DNA of 64,000 nt from Metallyticus violacea. Its lineage: Eukaryota; Arthropoda; Insecta; Mantodea; Metallyticidae. Of this stretch, positions 32,855 through 44,434 are shown in pieces (position 1 is the first letter of the stretch; every line of letters begins with the position of its first letter). The notes below the pieces were generated by a model. The model was not told the DNA's origin and did no database searches. It was given only the letters and a program-made list of their open reading frames with translations. Made by a program: the position numbers and the translations under genes. Location of the stretch: contig CM060830.1 of assembly GCA_030762175.1 (NCBI GenBank), positions 53,623,501-53,687,500 on the forward strand. The letters are read 5' to 3'.

Positions 32855-33280
32855 TGTTCATCCGAGTTGGGGATACTTTGAAGTATGTAAGAGAATTTGA
32901 ATTAAATAAATTACAAAATTAGTAAGTTCATTCTGACACACCTTCTATTGTGTAGTACATCGAATATATTTATCTCCCTTCTGCCTGAACTCAGAGATTG
33001 TAGGACAATAAAGCAGTTAAACGTAGTTTAAATTGACACCTCCTTAATTCTCGGAACTACAACAGTTTGTTTTTCGCTTCTCTTCTTCTTCTCCTCCGCC
33101 TCCTTCTTTATCTCCATGTACTCGAAAAAATTATTGAATAATGGAATTCTAACAGTATCTTTTATGAAGTTTTTAACTCTATTAAAATATGTAATGTTTA
33201 CATGCAATATATATCTTTAATTTGGTATTTAGCTGTATTTTACATAACTATGGGTATTGTACTCTGTATTATTACTACTT
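32855..33280. other. Non-coding, nothing recognised
   Basis: Includes a short pyrimidine-rich tract (33078-33110). No gene or repeat assigned. Confidence 0.4.
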
Positions 33281-33284
33281 TTCT

Positions 33285-33350
33285 CGCCTAGTAGTGCAGA
33301 AGAGAAGGCCCCATGGCCTTAACTCTTGCCGGGATAAATAAATAAAACTT
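33285..33350 (+). mobile_element. LINE-like 3' tail, copy 1
   Basis: 'agtgcagaagagaaggcc' followed by 'ggccttaactcttgccggg' and 'ataaataaataaa' resembles the segment at 35072-35130. I read these as 3' ends of a non-LTR retrotransposon that terminates in ATAAA repeats. No coding part is identifiable upstream. Confidence 0.45.
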
Positions 33351-33354
33351 CTAC

Positions 33355-35060
33355 ATTCATATTTTTTCTGGGATCCAGCCATAAGTATAAACAATGTCTT
33401 TATAATTCACTAACAGTTTTTACAGTTAAATTGTCATTTAAAACCAATAGAATTTCTCATATTTATATATAATACAGAAATTTAACTTTGATTGATATTT
33501 ACTCGTAAATATAAAGAGCAGTTTCCTTATAGCTTAATGTTTTTTATCCTTTGCATTCATATCAAACGGTGATGAATTAATGAATTACAGCGCTAAAACT
33601 ACCTGATAATCACCCTAGGGACTGAGTAAAAGTTCTGAAGCAGGCTGCTTGACACAACCAGGATTCGATTCTGGGTCCGTAGCGTGATAAGCAAGCACGT
33701 GTTTAGAACAGTTCTGTTTTATAACACTAGTAGTATTTTATCATCATATAGGGCAGGCTGTATGACATTTATGGCATTTTAAAACTAATTTTGGTAACAT
33801 TTTTTACAAATTGATGAAACTTTATATGCTTATTTATATTACTTTAGTCGATTTTATATACCTTTTGTTTTCATAGATTGTAAGTGTTTTTTTACATTGG
33901 CAAGTTTTCATTTAAAATTTCGCTGGCGCAGTTTTTTCTTTCCTTATTATCTCTTACATCATACCTAAGCTCCTCCTACAAGTTAACGATTCTTTACAAA
34001 AGGCTGCAAATTAAATTCCAAACGTATCATTTACGGACTTTGTTCAATTAGCATCTGGAGCACTGAGACAAAGATTGTGGGATATCTGGCTATAACTTAG
34101 TTATACTATTTTATTGTGTATTTCCTGTTTTTTTAATTAATTTCCAATCATATCGCGATGCTAGTTTTCAATTGTCACCTCCGCAAATTTGGTTGCTGGA
34201 ATGCTTGCCAGCAGGCAGAAATTGAAGGTAATGGGGAAATAAAATACCTAGGAAGGACAAAAAAAAAAAAAAAAAAAAAAAAAACTGGTAAGAAGGACCT
34301 CATTAGCGGAAATGAAGGCAATCGTAAGGGAAAGAGTTCAGCGGTTCAACTATCAGCTTGGGGACTGCTGAGAGCTGGTTACCTTCTCAAGCTAAATCTA
34401 TAGACAGAAATTCCATGCAAAATATAACGAGAGAGATTTAATGATTATAAAAATATTTTTTAAAATATCTATTTCGTCCCAATTGCAGAAACAGTAAAAT
34501 AGAAGGATGAAAGTTTAGGAGCTTATATGCAAGGAAGTAATGAGAATAATATTCATATCTTAATTGCACGTGGATTGAAGAGGATAAACTTTTTGTCATG
34601 CAGGATTCTTGCATGAGAATAATCAAAGGATGACAGCAGTAATAACATTCACTGACATAATTTCATTATTAAAGAAAGAGTCACTTTAAGTTGTAGCTAT
34701 AGCCCAGAGGAAACAGTTGAACAACTGCTACATAAAGTTATTTATTGGTTTTACCTGCTTTGGTTTTATTACTATCATAAATGTTTCTCATCTCCTTCAT
34801 AGTATTGTTAGGGTTTAATTTTGTTTTGCTTGTATCTTTATTTCCACTTTCAGGATTTACATAGGTTGATGCGAGTATAAATTGTCATTGCAGGTGCTTG
34901 TTGTATATTATTGTTCTTTCATTTTCTTATTTTCTTCTTAAGTTAATATTTTTCATTATTAATAACTAAGTATTAGCATACTTTTTAAATACATACTTTC
35001 TTAGGTGTAGGAATATTATCATCTTTACTGCTAATGTTGTAGTAAAGTCGCTATAACTTC
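33355..35060. other. Non-coding with a poly-A tract
   Basis: A 26-base A-run at 34259-34284 could be the tail of a retroposed sequence, but no body is recognised. Near 33655-33700 'ggattcgattctgggtcc' is B-box-like, so a SINE-head relic is possible. No gene seen. Confidence 0.4.
34259..34284. repeat. Poly-A tract, about 26 bases
   Basis: Uninterrupted A-run inside a purine-rich context. Confidence 0.95.
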
Positions 35061-35067
35061 ATGTAAT

Positions 35068-35132
35068 TATTGTTAGATTGGTAGAGCGGAAGAGAATGTC
35101 TAATTGCCTTAACTCTACCAGAATAAATAAAA
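35068..35132 (+). mobile_element. LINE-like 3' tail, copy 2
   Basis: 'ggtagagcggaagagaatg', then 'gccttaactctaccagaat' and 'aaataaaaaatata' parallel the 33.29 kb copy. The same orientation and the A-rich ends support a retroposon tail. Confidence 0.45.
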
Positions 35133-35145
35133 AATATATAAAATA

Positions 35146-35312
35146 CTAATTAAAAATAGTTACGGGACCCACGGCTTTACTTCCCTTCCGAAGGAAGCCA
35201 TACTTAGGATTTTTACCCCCGAAAAATCCATCGGTCCCTGGCCGGGATCGAACACGCGATCTTGGGCCGGTCAGGCAATGATTTAGCATTACCCCTATAT
35301 CACCGAGTTTTA
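35146..35312 (-). mobile_element. Type 1 SINE, 3'-truncated copy
   Basis: The reverse complement contains the head with 'gttcgatcccggccaggga' as the B-box region, followed by 'ccgatggatttttcggggg', 'taaaaatcctaagtatgg' and 'gaagggaagtaaagc'. It stops at 'gtgggtcccgtaac' with none of the 3' half. The head has an altered A-box region. Confidence 0.8.
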
Positions 35313-35544
35313 CAAAAATGTGTACCAAAGCATTATAATCTTATTATTTTACCTTGTATTATTTTTGCTCTTTTCCTCTATTAGTCTCTTTCAAAAATAT
35401 TATGCATTTTAGAGCTTGAATGTCAACGTAAGCAACTGCTAACACCATCTTGCCAAAAGTGCAAGTTTTCCTATTTTTCATCCACTTCCATTTCATATCA
35501 ACTTTTGTCATAATACGAATTTAAGGACTGGTTCTATTGCTTAG

Positions 35545-35800
35545 ATAGGCATTGATGATACATGAGATGAAATAAGTTGGGAAAGGAATTTTATCTGGTA
35601 AGGAAACTTTCCAAGCCTAAGTTTAGGTACCTTTCCGGAATTTGCCACTAATAAGGGCTGAGGAAAACTCGGAAAAGGCTTCAATCAGGAAGGACGGTCC
35701 TCCATAAATCTCCTGTTCGCGAGGCCTTGACTTGTCGACCACCGCCAAAGTCTCGAAGGAAGCCATTGACCTTGGCCGGGATTGAACCCGGATTCTTGGT
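35545..35800 (-). mobile_element. Type 2 SINE with rearranged head
   Basis: The reverse complement carries the type 2 body: 'ggaccgtccttcctgattg', 'ccttattagtggcaaattcc' and 'cctaaacttaggcttgg', and it ends at 'catctcatgtatcatc'. At the 5' side, 35745-35800, is a piece of type 1-like head ('ccgggttcaatcccggcca'), so two SINE families are fused or nested here. Confidence 0.7.
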
Positions 35801-35804
35801 ATAT

Positions 35805-37675
35805 ATATATATACACATCGTAGAATGAGTTGATTTATATCCGCAAATTTTGCTCAGTTTGGGAAAAATGTCAGTCCTTAAGAATAATAGTTTTCCATGA
35901 AAGTACACCTAATATTACCTTGCTTTCACAATCTATCCTTACACGTTAGGGGCACTTCGATTCGATTTTTGCGTGTTCTTACCACTATAACCATTATTAT
36001 ATTTTGAAAACAGTAACTGGTAATTATAAGTTAAAACACAATACTCGTAGCTAATTAACTATTATGAAAATACATTTTTATTTTTAATTTTTAGGAATTG
36101 GAGCTTATTGTGATTTAATATACTCCCATTTTCATTTATTCAGCAAATAAATACACGGAACTACATTTATTTACGTTTGTAGCCGCTACAAAGATTAATG
36201 ATATAAAGCAAGGATAAACGGCTATTAATTATGGAAAACTATCAGATATTTGGCACATCCGCAATGCAATATTAAGCGTTTCCATTGAATAATACGACAT
36301 TATAAATTAATTGGCTTACTTAATGAGATTTTTAAGCACACGAATATGGTGTGGCGTACCTCCGCTTGCAAAGGAAAGGAATTTCGATGGCATTAACATT
36401 CCGCGCGTGCCGCTGCAAGAGAGGACGTAAACAAGTATTCTGCAAGCTCACTATGACTGGCATGCGGGTTCCTCGTACAAGGTATGCCTCAGAAGTAAAG
36501 TTGTCCCTTAACTACCCACCTCAAGTTGAGCTTCTTGAGGTTTCCGAATAGCGTCGAAAATTGTGTTACCTGACATCTAAATAAAAGGAACAACCAATAC
36601 AAAAAAGTAAACATCAGAATCAGTTAAAAACAATTAAATGAGCACATGCCTTTGATTTAAAAGGTATGAAAGAGGTTGGGTGAATAATTCTCCTATTGTA
36701 TCCAAATGGAAAGAAATGCAAAAATATTTAATTTTTAATTGAAACCATATATATGCATTAATATTGGCTCTTGTGTCTAGCATAAACTAAATAATATATC
36801 GCTCAAAATATGAATGCCCTAGGCAAGAGATTTTCTATATTTTCAAGTCAGAGATCTACCTTGAAGGTTTTAAACTTCTCCTTAAGTTAAATTAGTAAAC
36901 TCTAATCATTGCTGAAAAAGTAAACGCTATTCATAACATGCATAGTGTTATTAAAAAAAACTAAATTACTCTAATTGAAACATGCTAAAATTTTGTGGTC
37001 AATGAACTAATGTGATGTTTAGGCCTGCAATTTCTGCATAAATTGTTCAAGTGCAATTACTTTTAATTGTGCCTAGTCAAGTCCTATGTTCCTGTGCTGG
37101 CTTTTCACTTGAACCAAAAAGGAAGCTCCTTTATCACGCAGATATGCAGTAGTGAATGGTATGGACAATTTTAATGCACTATCCGAAAGTTCAAAATATT
37201 TATGCCTTAATGGTAACCAAAAGGTTGTTATATCTGAATGTAAACATTTAGTTTTAATGTTAGAATCACAGGTAATATCACACACCTTTCAGTTTCACTG
37301 GCAAGTAGTTTGAACTTTCGAAATATAGGAATGATAGTTTATAATTGCTCTTTATTGCCAGAAACTACCACAGTATAGCAAACTACCATATTAATTTGAA
37401 AGCATTTACAGTGTATAATGGATTAGCTCCAATTATGATGTACAGTCACTTAAATGTTAAATAAGTTAATACTCTTATTTATGGAACAGTTAGACAGAAA
37501 AAGATGGAAAAAAAAAACTTTTATGGATTTTAGAGTACTTGAATTTATTAGTGTAAAGACATTAACTATTATCGAGTAATTATGAATATTTGAGCATACA
37601 TTGAAACTGTTTATATTGTCCTTTGTCCAAAGAACTCTTGTATGTTCTTTATTATTCATTATATATCAAAGAAAA
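35805..37675. other. AT-rich non-coding sequence
   Basis: The 66-codon frame at 36351-36551 is Arg/Lys-rich without a known motif and is not called. No repeats recognised in this stretch. Confidence 0.45.
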
Positions 37676-37679
37676 CATA

Positions 37680-37905
37680 CGAGGGAGGTCCATAAGTTTC
37701 CGGCCTCGCCGATAAGGATTATTGTCTTCACAAAATTCTTATCTGGCGTCATGCCTTATCTGATAAGTAAATAATTTCAGCTATAACTTTCGCTCCGCTG
37801 TGTTCAGTTGCTCAGATATAGTTAAATAAAGTAGACTATGTGTAGAAGTTTGTGATATGTTAAAAATGGAGAAACGACGTCCGTTGATTCATCAATTTGT
37901 AACGC
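37680..37905 (+). mobile_element. Left end of a mariner (same family as 19.35-20.50 kb)
   Basis: It starts after TA with 'cgagggaggtccataagttt', the inverted match of the right terminus at 20471-20496. It runs through the 5' untranslated region ('gctccgctgtgttcagttgc') into the start of the transposase (ATG near 37858, encoding a short basic N-terminus). Similarity then stops abruptly. The rest of the element and the right terminus are absent. This copy defines the intact left terminus that the 19.35 kb copy lacks. Confidence 0.88.
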
Positions 37906-37909
37906 AAAA

Positions 37910-39095
37910 AAATATACTGTCATTTATTGCTATGCTCTGTTGACTTTCCGTGTCACTAGCCTTTCTTCGATACGGCTATGTGTTTTACCGTTAGATATGG
38001 AAATTAAATCTAACCGCTTCGGTTTGTTTTTGTTTCCCACCGAATATTTTAACAATGTCCTTAACCACAGGAAGTATCACTTCCTCACTATAGAATGATG
38101 ATTTTCAATCTTAGCAATATGCACACTATCCAAATATGACGATTCCAAAGTGTTTGAATTCCGTGACCCTAATTTTGATACAACAGACTTTTCCCGTTTA
38201 AATCACATTAATGCGCAAGGAAATAATTTTCACTTTTGTTTTTAAAATCCGGATGTTTTTGTTTTCTAAGTGTCTTTGTAACTTATGGAAACATTTGAGA
38301 AAACTTCTAACACATGAAGCCGGAATTAAGGCTGCCTATATTAATTTTATAACCTGAGGCTGCAGAGCGATATTTATAAAGGCATTATATTTGATAAGGA
38401 TAATTGTTGTGTATATGTATAAGAAAATCATTTTGATAGGTGTAACAGGAATAGAAATAATTTGTAACTTGTAACTTACAAAAGGGTTTTGTATACATTT
38501 TGTGTAAAACATGTTAGAAAGAGATTGTATACCTGACGCCTCTCCACTCACGGACCGCTCCTTAGACAAGGCTGAAGAAAGGGTAAACTATCTTTTGTTA
38601 GGTCACGAACCTTCTACCCGGGAAATACTTAGGAGTTGACAATAAGAGAAACATGTGGCCGTAACGGGACAGTATTTAACAAAGTCAGACTTAAAAATAT
38701 TTTAAGAGAAAATGAAAATGTCAGAACGGAGACGAAAATGTTTTATTACAGGAAAGCCGAAAACACGTGCGTTATCTCCGGGAACATTTAGAAATCAACA
38801 GACTAAGGAAGGCAAAAGATTTTCAATAGAAATCAGAATGTAAGGAAAGGGCCGAAATTTATGACAGCTTGTTCTCGGAAAATTCAAGTTCGTGGGAAGA
38901 CGTTAGATCAGGGGGGAAAGAATAATTCTAGCCAATGGTCTTCGGATAAAAGTTAACGAATCAGGAGAACTTAGATATAAATAATAATTTTGGGATAACC
39001 AATGATGAAAGTACAACACGAAAATAGATAAAATACGAGGGAATTTAATTTAGCGAAAGGCGTGGCGATGTAGTAGAAAAACTAGAGTACAGAAG
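37910..39095. other. Non-coding, nothing firm
   Basis: No motif recognised. Near 38550 there is a variant of the short repeat 'cttagacaaggctgaag', also seen at 8.6 kb and 62.7 kb. Confidence 0.4.
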
Positions 39096-39099
39096 TCAG

Positions 39100-39525
39100 A
39101 GGAATTCACGCATTCGGTAGAGACACATTCATACATTCAGAGGGACACTCGCAGAAGATAGGCTCACAGATTTACACTCACACATTCATAGATTCAGAGG
39201 GACATTCAGACATCCAGATATTCACTCAGGAAGCCAGTCTAAGAGAGTAGCGAAGTCAGCGGCGAACGGTTAGGAAGTACTTTACGTGTGAATAAAATAT
39301 TTTAAACAAGTCGACCTTGTGTATTTTTGGGCAACACATTTCTCGTTCCCGTGGATCTATACCGATCCCGAAACACTCCAGTGGACCCTGAGATAAAATT
39401 CAACAGAATTGGAGCAAACGACGTCATCAGTGAGCAGCCCGGCCGAGACATCGAAACCACGATCAGCAAAGCGATCAACTACATCCCCCGAGCACCCAAT
39501 TCCTGCTCCACACAATATATACTGT
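39100..39525 (+). repeat. Dispersed repeat, possible LTR-element leader (copy 1)
   Basis: The stretch has a 60-bp-period repeat ('cacattcatacattcaga' at 39124, 'cacattcatagattcaga' at 39184), then an AATAAA at about 39291. A GC-richer segment follows, 39330-39525, with a 76-codon open frame from 39327. The part 'cgatcagcaaagcgatcaac', then 'ccgagcacccaattcctgct', has a diverged inverted counterpart at 42.07-42.42 kb. The order of AATAAA, a short AT segment and then GC-rich sequence resembles the end of an LTR followed by leader and gag start. No primer-binding site or protein motif was confirmed. Confidence 0.4.
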
Positions 39526-39529
39526 GGTT

Positions 39530-40235
39530 TGGGTTCGTCTTTATTACATCACGTTAATTCTAACCTCAAATAGCTCACATCATATTTGCTTCATTCTTTT
39601 AGCGTCAATCACCGAACTAGCCTCACTTATTCTAAATTTTACATTCATGCTCGAACATGAAACAGAGGCATTTGATTCACTAGCACTCCCGGAATTGTTG
39701 CATAGTTTCACTAGCATGTACTTTCCTTTCTAACGCTCCTGGTTTATGCCACGCATCCATCGCTAAACATTAAGATGGAAATACTCTTACCTTGATCGAA
39801 GCTGGTTGAAGATTTGACATCTATTCTTTCGACAATCTCGATTATTCTCGAATTTGTTGTCGGCGGAACATACGACCCCGTCACTTCGAGACTTCTTTGC
39901 GGTAGCTTCAAAGGCTGTCACCTTTAGCCATCATAGCGGCCCTGTAATAGTTTAGTTTTGTTTCGTTGCGAAAACCGCAAATAATTTTATATAAAATCTT
40001 GTTACAAATTTATTTTTCAATTGAAGCATTAGTGCTAAATTTGAATTAATTGCCTTTCTGCTATAAATTCACTGTGAAATAACATTTATTATAGTTGTTT
40101 AAACGCATGTATTTTCGTTCCAAATAGTATTATTGCGTATCTTTTCCCCCTCTGCTAAATTTCTTTTATATGAGGAGGCTGTAATAAATGTCTTCCGACC
40201 ACGGTTTGAGGTCCTTCTTCTTTGACTGAGGAGCA
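39530..40235. other. Non-coding, nothing recognised
   Basis: A 69-codon open frame at 39524-39733 has no motif. No repeats assigned. Confidence 0.45.
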
Positions 40236-40239
40236 GAAC

Positions 40240-40690
40240 ATTTATGTTTTAGAGAAACAGGTCCGTTTAACACCTGCAGTGGAAGGAACATTAAGGCTGA
40301 CCTCAACCGGTGTCTCATTTCGTTTAAGAAGTTGATAACCCATCAAACGAGGGTCTATTCTAGTGAAACCATAATATTTACTTCCCATAACAAGTAGGCA
40401 CTCTACGAGTTTTTCTAACCCAGCAGGGAAAAATGTCTTTCTACTTAACTTCTTAGATGCTACATATTCTGAAGATGTCTCCGTTTCTGCAACCAAAGGC
40501 ATTAAAGTTGTCTTAGGAACTGAAAATTCCTAAACCGCTTTTTTAAATCCGATTTTTTCCCCTGACGGCCTTAACAGTTTTGTTCATTGCTTCTGGACCC
40601 AAATGTTTTCTTTCCTTACTTAGGTTGCTGGGGTCAATCTGCTTTCTAGTCACATCTGAAATAATACAAGTTCATCACCTGGTGTTTAAA
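40240..40690 (-). pseudogene. N-terminal relic of a pogo/Tigger-like transposase
   Basis: On the minus strand, about 40570-40620, PEAMNKTVKAVRGK followed in another frame by DLKKRF resembles the Psq-type helix-turn-helix that opens pogo-family transposases. The open frame 40502-40242 continues LEKLVECLLVMGSKYYGFTR, then IDPRLMGYQLLKRNE, resembling the second, CENP-B-type helix-turn-helix (pattern 'E--LV--l--M---FYG-T--D-R-lAyqLa--N'). The frame ends after a changed 'AG-K' block. No DDE domain follows, so only the DNA-binding half survives. Some host genes (Jerky/CENP-B-like) share this module, but the frameshifts favour a dead transposon. Confidence 0.6.
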
Positions 40691-40699
40691 AGAGCGGCT

Positions 40700-41025
40700 A
40701 GTTATACAAAAATCTAAAAGAAATTCATTTTCTAAAAGCTATACAGGATTTCAAGTTATATTATTAATAATACTAGTTCGTGTACTACATTCTTGAAGCA
40801 TAGGATTCTCAGCAGTAAACAAACCATAACACAGTATGCGGTTCTTTACTTAGAAGCAATAACTTCAACAGGAAAGCACATAATATGTCTACACAGCTTG
40901 CAGGAAGAGGTCAGCAACACGACTGCTGTGTAAACAGCCACGATAAAAGAAGTTTAAATCGGCATTCACCAAATATCAGCATAATACAAAGCCAAAAAGC
41001 AGGGGTCATATTACCACCTTCTCGT
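40700..41025. other. Non-coding, nothing recognised
   Basis: AT-rich. An 88-codon open frame beginning at 40885 runs into the mariner relic to its right and is not independent evidence for a gene. Confidence 0.4.
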
Positions 41026-41027
41026 CT

Positions 41028-41540
41028 ATATATTCATAAAATATTACTTTATAAAGGGGCAAGCAAGCAGAAGGTGGATAAATATTGCGACGATTCTGCA
41101 TCTTCGTTTAGAATGAGGTCAAAATGGTGTGGTGAGTTTAGAAGTGGGTGAACAGCACAAGCGATGCGGATTGTTTTGGACGTCCTGTTAAGGTGACTCC
41201 CGAAATAATTGAAAAAAAAAAAACCACCACATGGTGCAGAGCAATTGAGACTGAAGGTGTGGGCATTTATAGAGATGTACATTTATTTGTAAATAAAAAA
41301 GCTGTTTGCGAGTTGTGCCGTATTTGCTATTATTACGCAGATAAAGATAAATATATATTGCTTCCTCGCAGAATTTAACGATTCAAGAGATTCCCCACTA
41401 CACGTCAGAAACAGTGGGTTACAACCGTAGAAAGTGCTCCGGAAAAGGCAAAAACTATCCCTTCAGCAGAAAAAGTGACAACTGTGAAAAAATACCTCCT
41501 TCCTCATTTGATGGAACTTTTTTTTTCCTGCTAGCTATTT
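41028..41540 (+). pseudogene. Degraded mariner transposase, N-terminal half
   Basis: VDKYCDDSASSFRMRSKWCGEF at about 41077-41145 parallels the first HTH region of mariner transposases ('Y-DSAPS--MV--W--EF'). In the next frame come STSDADCFGRPVKVTPEIIEK (about 41150-41215), the usual 'GRP--AVTPE' linker, and then a region with the pattern QWVTTVESAPEKAKTIPSAE (about 41410-41470). That last region corresponds to the segment after the first catalytic Asp. Frame changes and a poly-A slip near 41211-41223 break the gene, and the catalytic Asp motifs are not recognisable. Confidence 0.6.
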
Positions 41541-41544
41541 CTTC

Positions 41545-42065
41545 ATTTTACGGAACAGAAAGTCGTCCAAATTTTCAGGTCCCAATCGCACACAAATGCG
41601 CTGGCGTATTTCAATGATGGAAAAGAACATTTTTCTTCGCAAAACGAGTACGAATATTCTTAATCACGTCTAATTGCTCCATTTCCATAGTATTACCCAT
41701 TTACAAAAAGTCAATTTAAATTATACCCTGGCACGCAGCTGAAGAAATTGCATTTTAAACACATTAGATATTCCCTGGAATAAGTGTATACATTTTAATG
41801 GAGATTATATCGAGAAATAAGACTATTTTTCTAAACAGTTACTTCTTCTTTAGCTTTACAAACTTATTGAACAGCGTGCCTATAATAGTATCCAATTTCT
41901 CTAAGATTTCTAAATACTCTGCAGCAGCTTGTATATTATTCTTCGATATTTAAAACGCACATAAACTTCTGCAACAAACAGGTACGGAAGTAACTATTCC
42001 ATCCAAAGATTCTGTATATATTGTAAAATATTTCTATCGGTGAATTGAAGAAAAAAAAAAAAACA
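41545..42065. other. Non-coding, nothing recognised
   Basis: AT-rich, with no motif on either strand. Confidence 0.45.
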
Positions 42066-42070
42066 CAAAT

Positions 42071-42430
42071 TTAGGCCTTGGTTTGAAACCAGATTGTACG
42101 GCGGGGAGTGAGAATCGGGCTTTGTGGGTGCTGCGGTAAATAATTTATGCTTGCTGATCGCAGGTTTCGCCCCGGCTGTTGCAGGCCACCCTTATCTTCT
42201 TCGATGAAACTCTCTCGCGGGCGTTTCGCTGGATTTTGGCGGCTGTGAGCTACCCTCCGGGCCTGAGTGGAACGGAACTCCGAAGGTGACGACAAATGAC
42301 GCTTCGTTATTTACTTTGCTGATATAGTTTATTCTTCTAACGTGAATATCCGTGTAAACTCCCGTCTCTTGTCGAACCACGGGCAAGGTAATCTCGGCAA
42401 ATGCGCACGTTTATTACGTTGGCCAAATTG
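42071..42430 (-). repeat. Dispersed repeat, possible LTR-element leader (copy 2)
   Basis: The reverse complement contains 'gaataaactatatcagc', then GC-rich sequence with 'gcgatcagcaagcataaat' and 'gcagcacccacaaagccc'. This parallels the 39.33-39.52 kb copy in inverted orientation. Plus-strand 'tggtgccgagtgcg' near 42431 looks like a tRNA-complementary primer-binding site, but it lies on the wrong side for the minus-strand reading. The classification remains open. Confidence 0.4.
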
Positions 42431-42434
42431 GTGC

Positions 42435-44050
42435 CGAGTGCGAGGAAATTGTTAATTTAAATGAATTATCACTGCAGCTCAATGATGTATCGGCAGTTCG
42501 CGTGGTGACTCATGCTCAAGCTTAGTTGCCAGAGCTAGTACTTGGTACTTAGGCCACTCTTCCGCTGATTTCCAGGCGACGTCGGCCACACGTATCTGTT
42601 CCTGGAAAATTCTGAGACTGCACCACTTTTGGACAAAATCTATCCCTTTTATACACAATACAAAAAGACGCTAACCCGGGCAACGGCGCGAAATACTCCC
42701 GTCAATTTTGTGTTACTGTGTCTCATAGGTGAATTTTAGGTCACTGAATTTTATTTCTATTAGCTGGAAAATTTTGTTCAAGCCGCATGCTTTTGCTATT
42801 CGTCAGTAAGATGCATTTAAACAGATTTTGCGCTACTGTCAACGACTCTTTTACTTGGACACGTCAGCGTTGCCGCGCGTTTTCCCCAAGGCAGAGGCAT
42901 TTTCAATCCTAGCTACATACCAGAAGGGATTACCTTGCATTGTCTGCCTTTTGCCAAGTCTTTCTACGTTCGGAGGAAGACGAGAGCTTTCCCTTACATG
43001 GTTACGTTTCTGCACGCTATTCCTTAAATATTACAAAAATTACACTTTATGAATGCAGTTAAACACTATACAATAATAATTCTACATATGTCATTAAAGT
43101 TCCCCCTACCGAAAGAAAATGCACAACATTACTTGTACATAATTACAGAGTTGCTGATTTCGAAATCACAAATATTAATTATTTCAATTACTCAGTAATT
43201 GTCGGAGAGCCAGAAACAGCTTCAGGTTCTAAGATTCCCAATAAAACAAAAATAAATTTCTGATTAGGTGTTAAAAATAAAAGTTATAACTTTAACATTT
43301 AAATTTTATTATTTTTCATAATCACATATTCATTTCTAGGTAGTGATTTATAGTAAAAAGTATTATCATTCAGAAATAAATCTGGTACTATGTGATAATT
43401 AAAGGTGTGAAGGAAACCATCTGCACCATCACAACTAAATGCCCAGAGACAATTTATTTCTATTCTTGAGATGCTTTTTTTCTATTGGTAAATTCTCTGT
43501 ACATATATTTTCCACAACCTGTCAGCTACCAAGTTTTCGAGCCAGTTCGAGAGGGCATGTAATGAAAGCCTAGCAGTGAACCCAAGAGCATGAAAGTATT
43601 GTTTTATTGGTAATATGAACGTGCACATTTTCAATAAGGATGAACAGAAAGTCGTGTGGCATTTCTCTTTACTGCGAAGCATCCCGTTCCATGATATAGT
43701 TTTTTATTTAGTTGGGTTGTCTTTCTTGTTATTGTGATATCTATTTACTGTTCCTTTTGCCGCGCTCCCATGTTCACTTTGTATTTTATTAATACTATTT
43801 TCGTTTAAGGACAACAGTATTTATGCACCTTTTCATTTATAAAAGCCTTCTGCTTATAGTTTCTATCATTTTTCTTGTTTGCTAGTTTTAACTTCCCCTC
43901 TCCAAATCCTGTCATTTAGTGTTTTCTGTTGCTTATATTTTTAGTGAGATTTATTTTCCAACTAAAGCATTTTACTGTTCATTTACTTCATTGTTTTTGT
44001 TCTCATTTCTTTCTATCTTTTATTTCTCTCCCTTTTTCTTATTTTTTCTC
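42435..44050. other. Non-coding; GC-moderate then T-rich
   Basis: The part 42435-43000 is less AT-rich and may belong to the neighbouring repeat. The part 43680-44050 is strongly T/C-rich. No gene or transposase recognised. Confidence 0.4.
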
Positions 44051-44057
44051 CTCTTCT

Positions 44058-44430
44058 ACAGAGTGACCCAATGAACAATAAACCAACTTGCACTGATTTG
44101 CCAAAAGGCCAGTGTGGCGTTCGTTTCCGTCTGCGGGTATCATAGAGCGGCGCTAATACAACCATACAAGCACTTCTTAATTATTTTAAAAGACTTTACT
44201 TGCCCACTTTATGAAAGCAGCTGCCGAAACTGGCCATCGCCGCTGTCCATTTCATACATTTTGGCAGTTCTTTAAAAAAAAAAACTATACAACCATCATT
44301 TGTTATAGTTCGCGTTCAGTTATGCAGGCTATATCCTGGCGGGTATTTTTATGAAATTCCCGCAAGATAGGTGCTTTTTAATTTACTCCAGAGATAAAGA
44401 TTGCAAAGAGTTAAGTTGGGGAATCTAGGG
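44058..44430 (-). pseudogene. 3' end of a Tc1/mariner-type transposon
   Basis: The plus-strand left boundary 'acagagtgacccaatgaac' resembles the terminal repeats of insect Tc1/mariner elements ('GGGTCACTCTGT' read outward). On the minus strand, about 44400-44430, sequence equivalent to 'PPRFPNL' recalls the PPRSPDLTPLD motif at the end of the DDE domain. A decayed C-terminal segment follows that ends near 'ATG-AATGGACAGCGG', where such proteins end 'NGGHFEQLL'. No 5' part or partner terminus found. Confidence 0.45.
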
Positions 44431-44434
44431 GGGT

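Noticed and set aside
42431..42448. tRNA-complementary primer-binding site
   Set aside because: 'tggtgccgagtgcg' has the right look but lies on the wrong side and strand relative to the putative LTR-like repeat, and no LTR end was found next to it.
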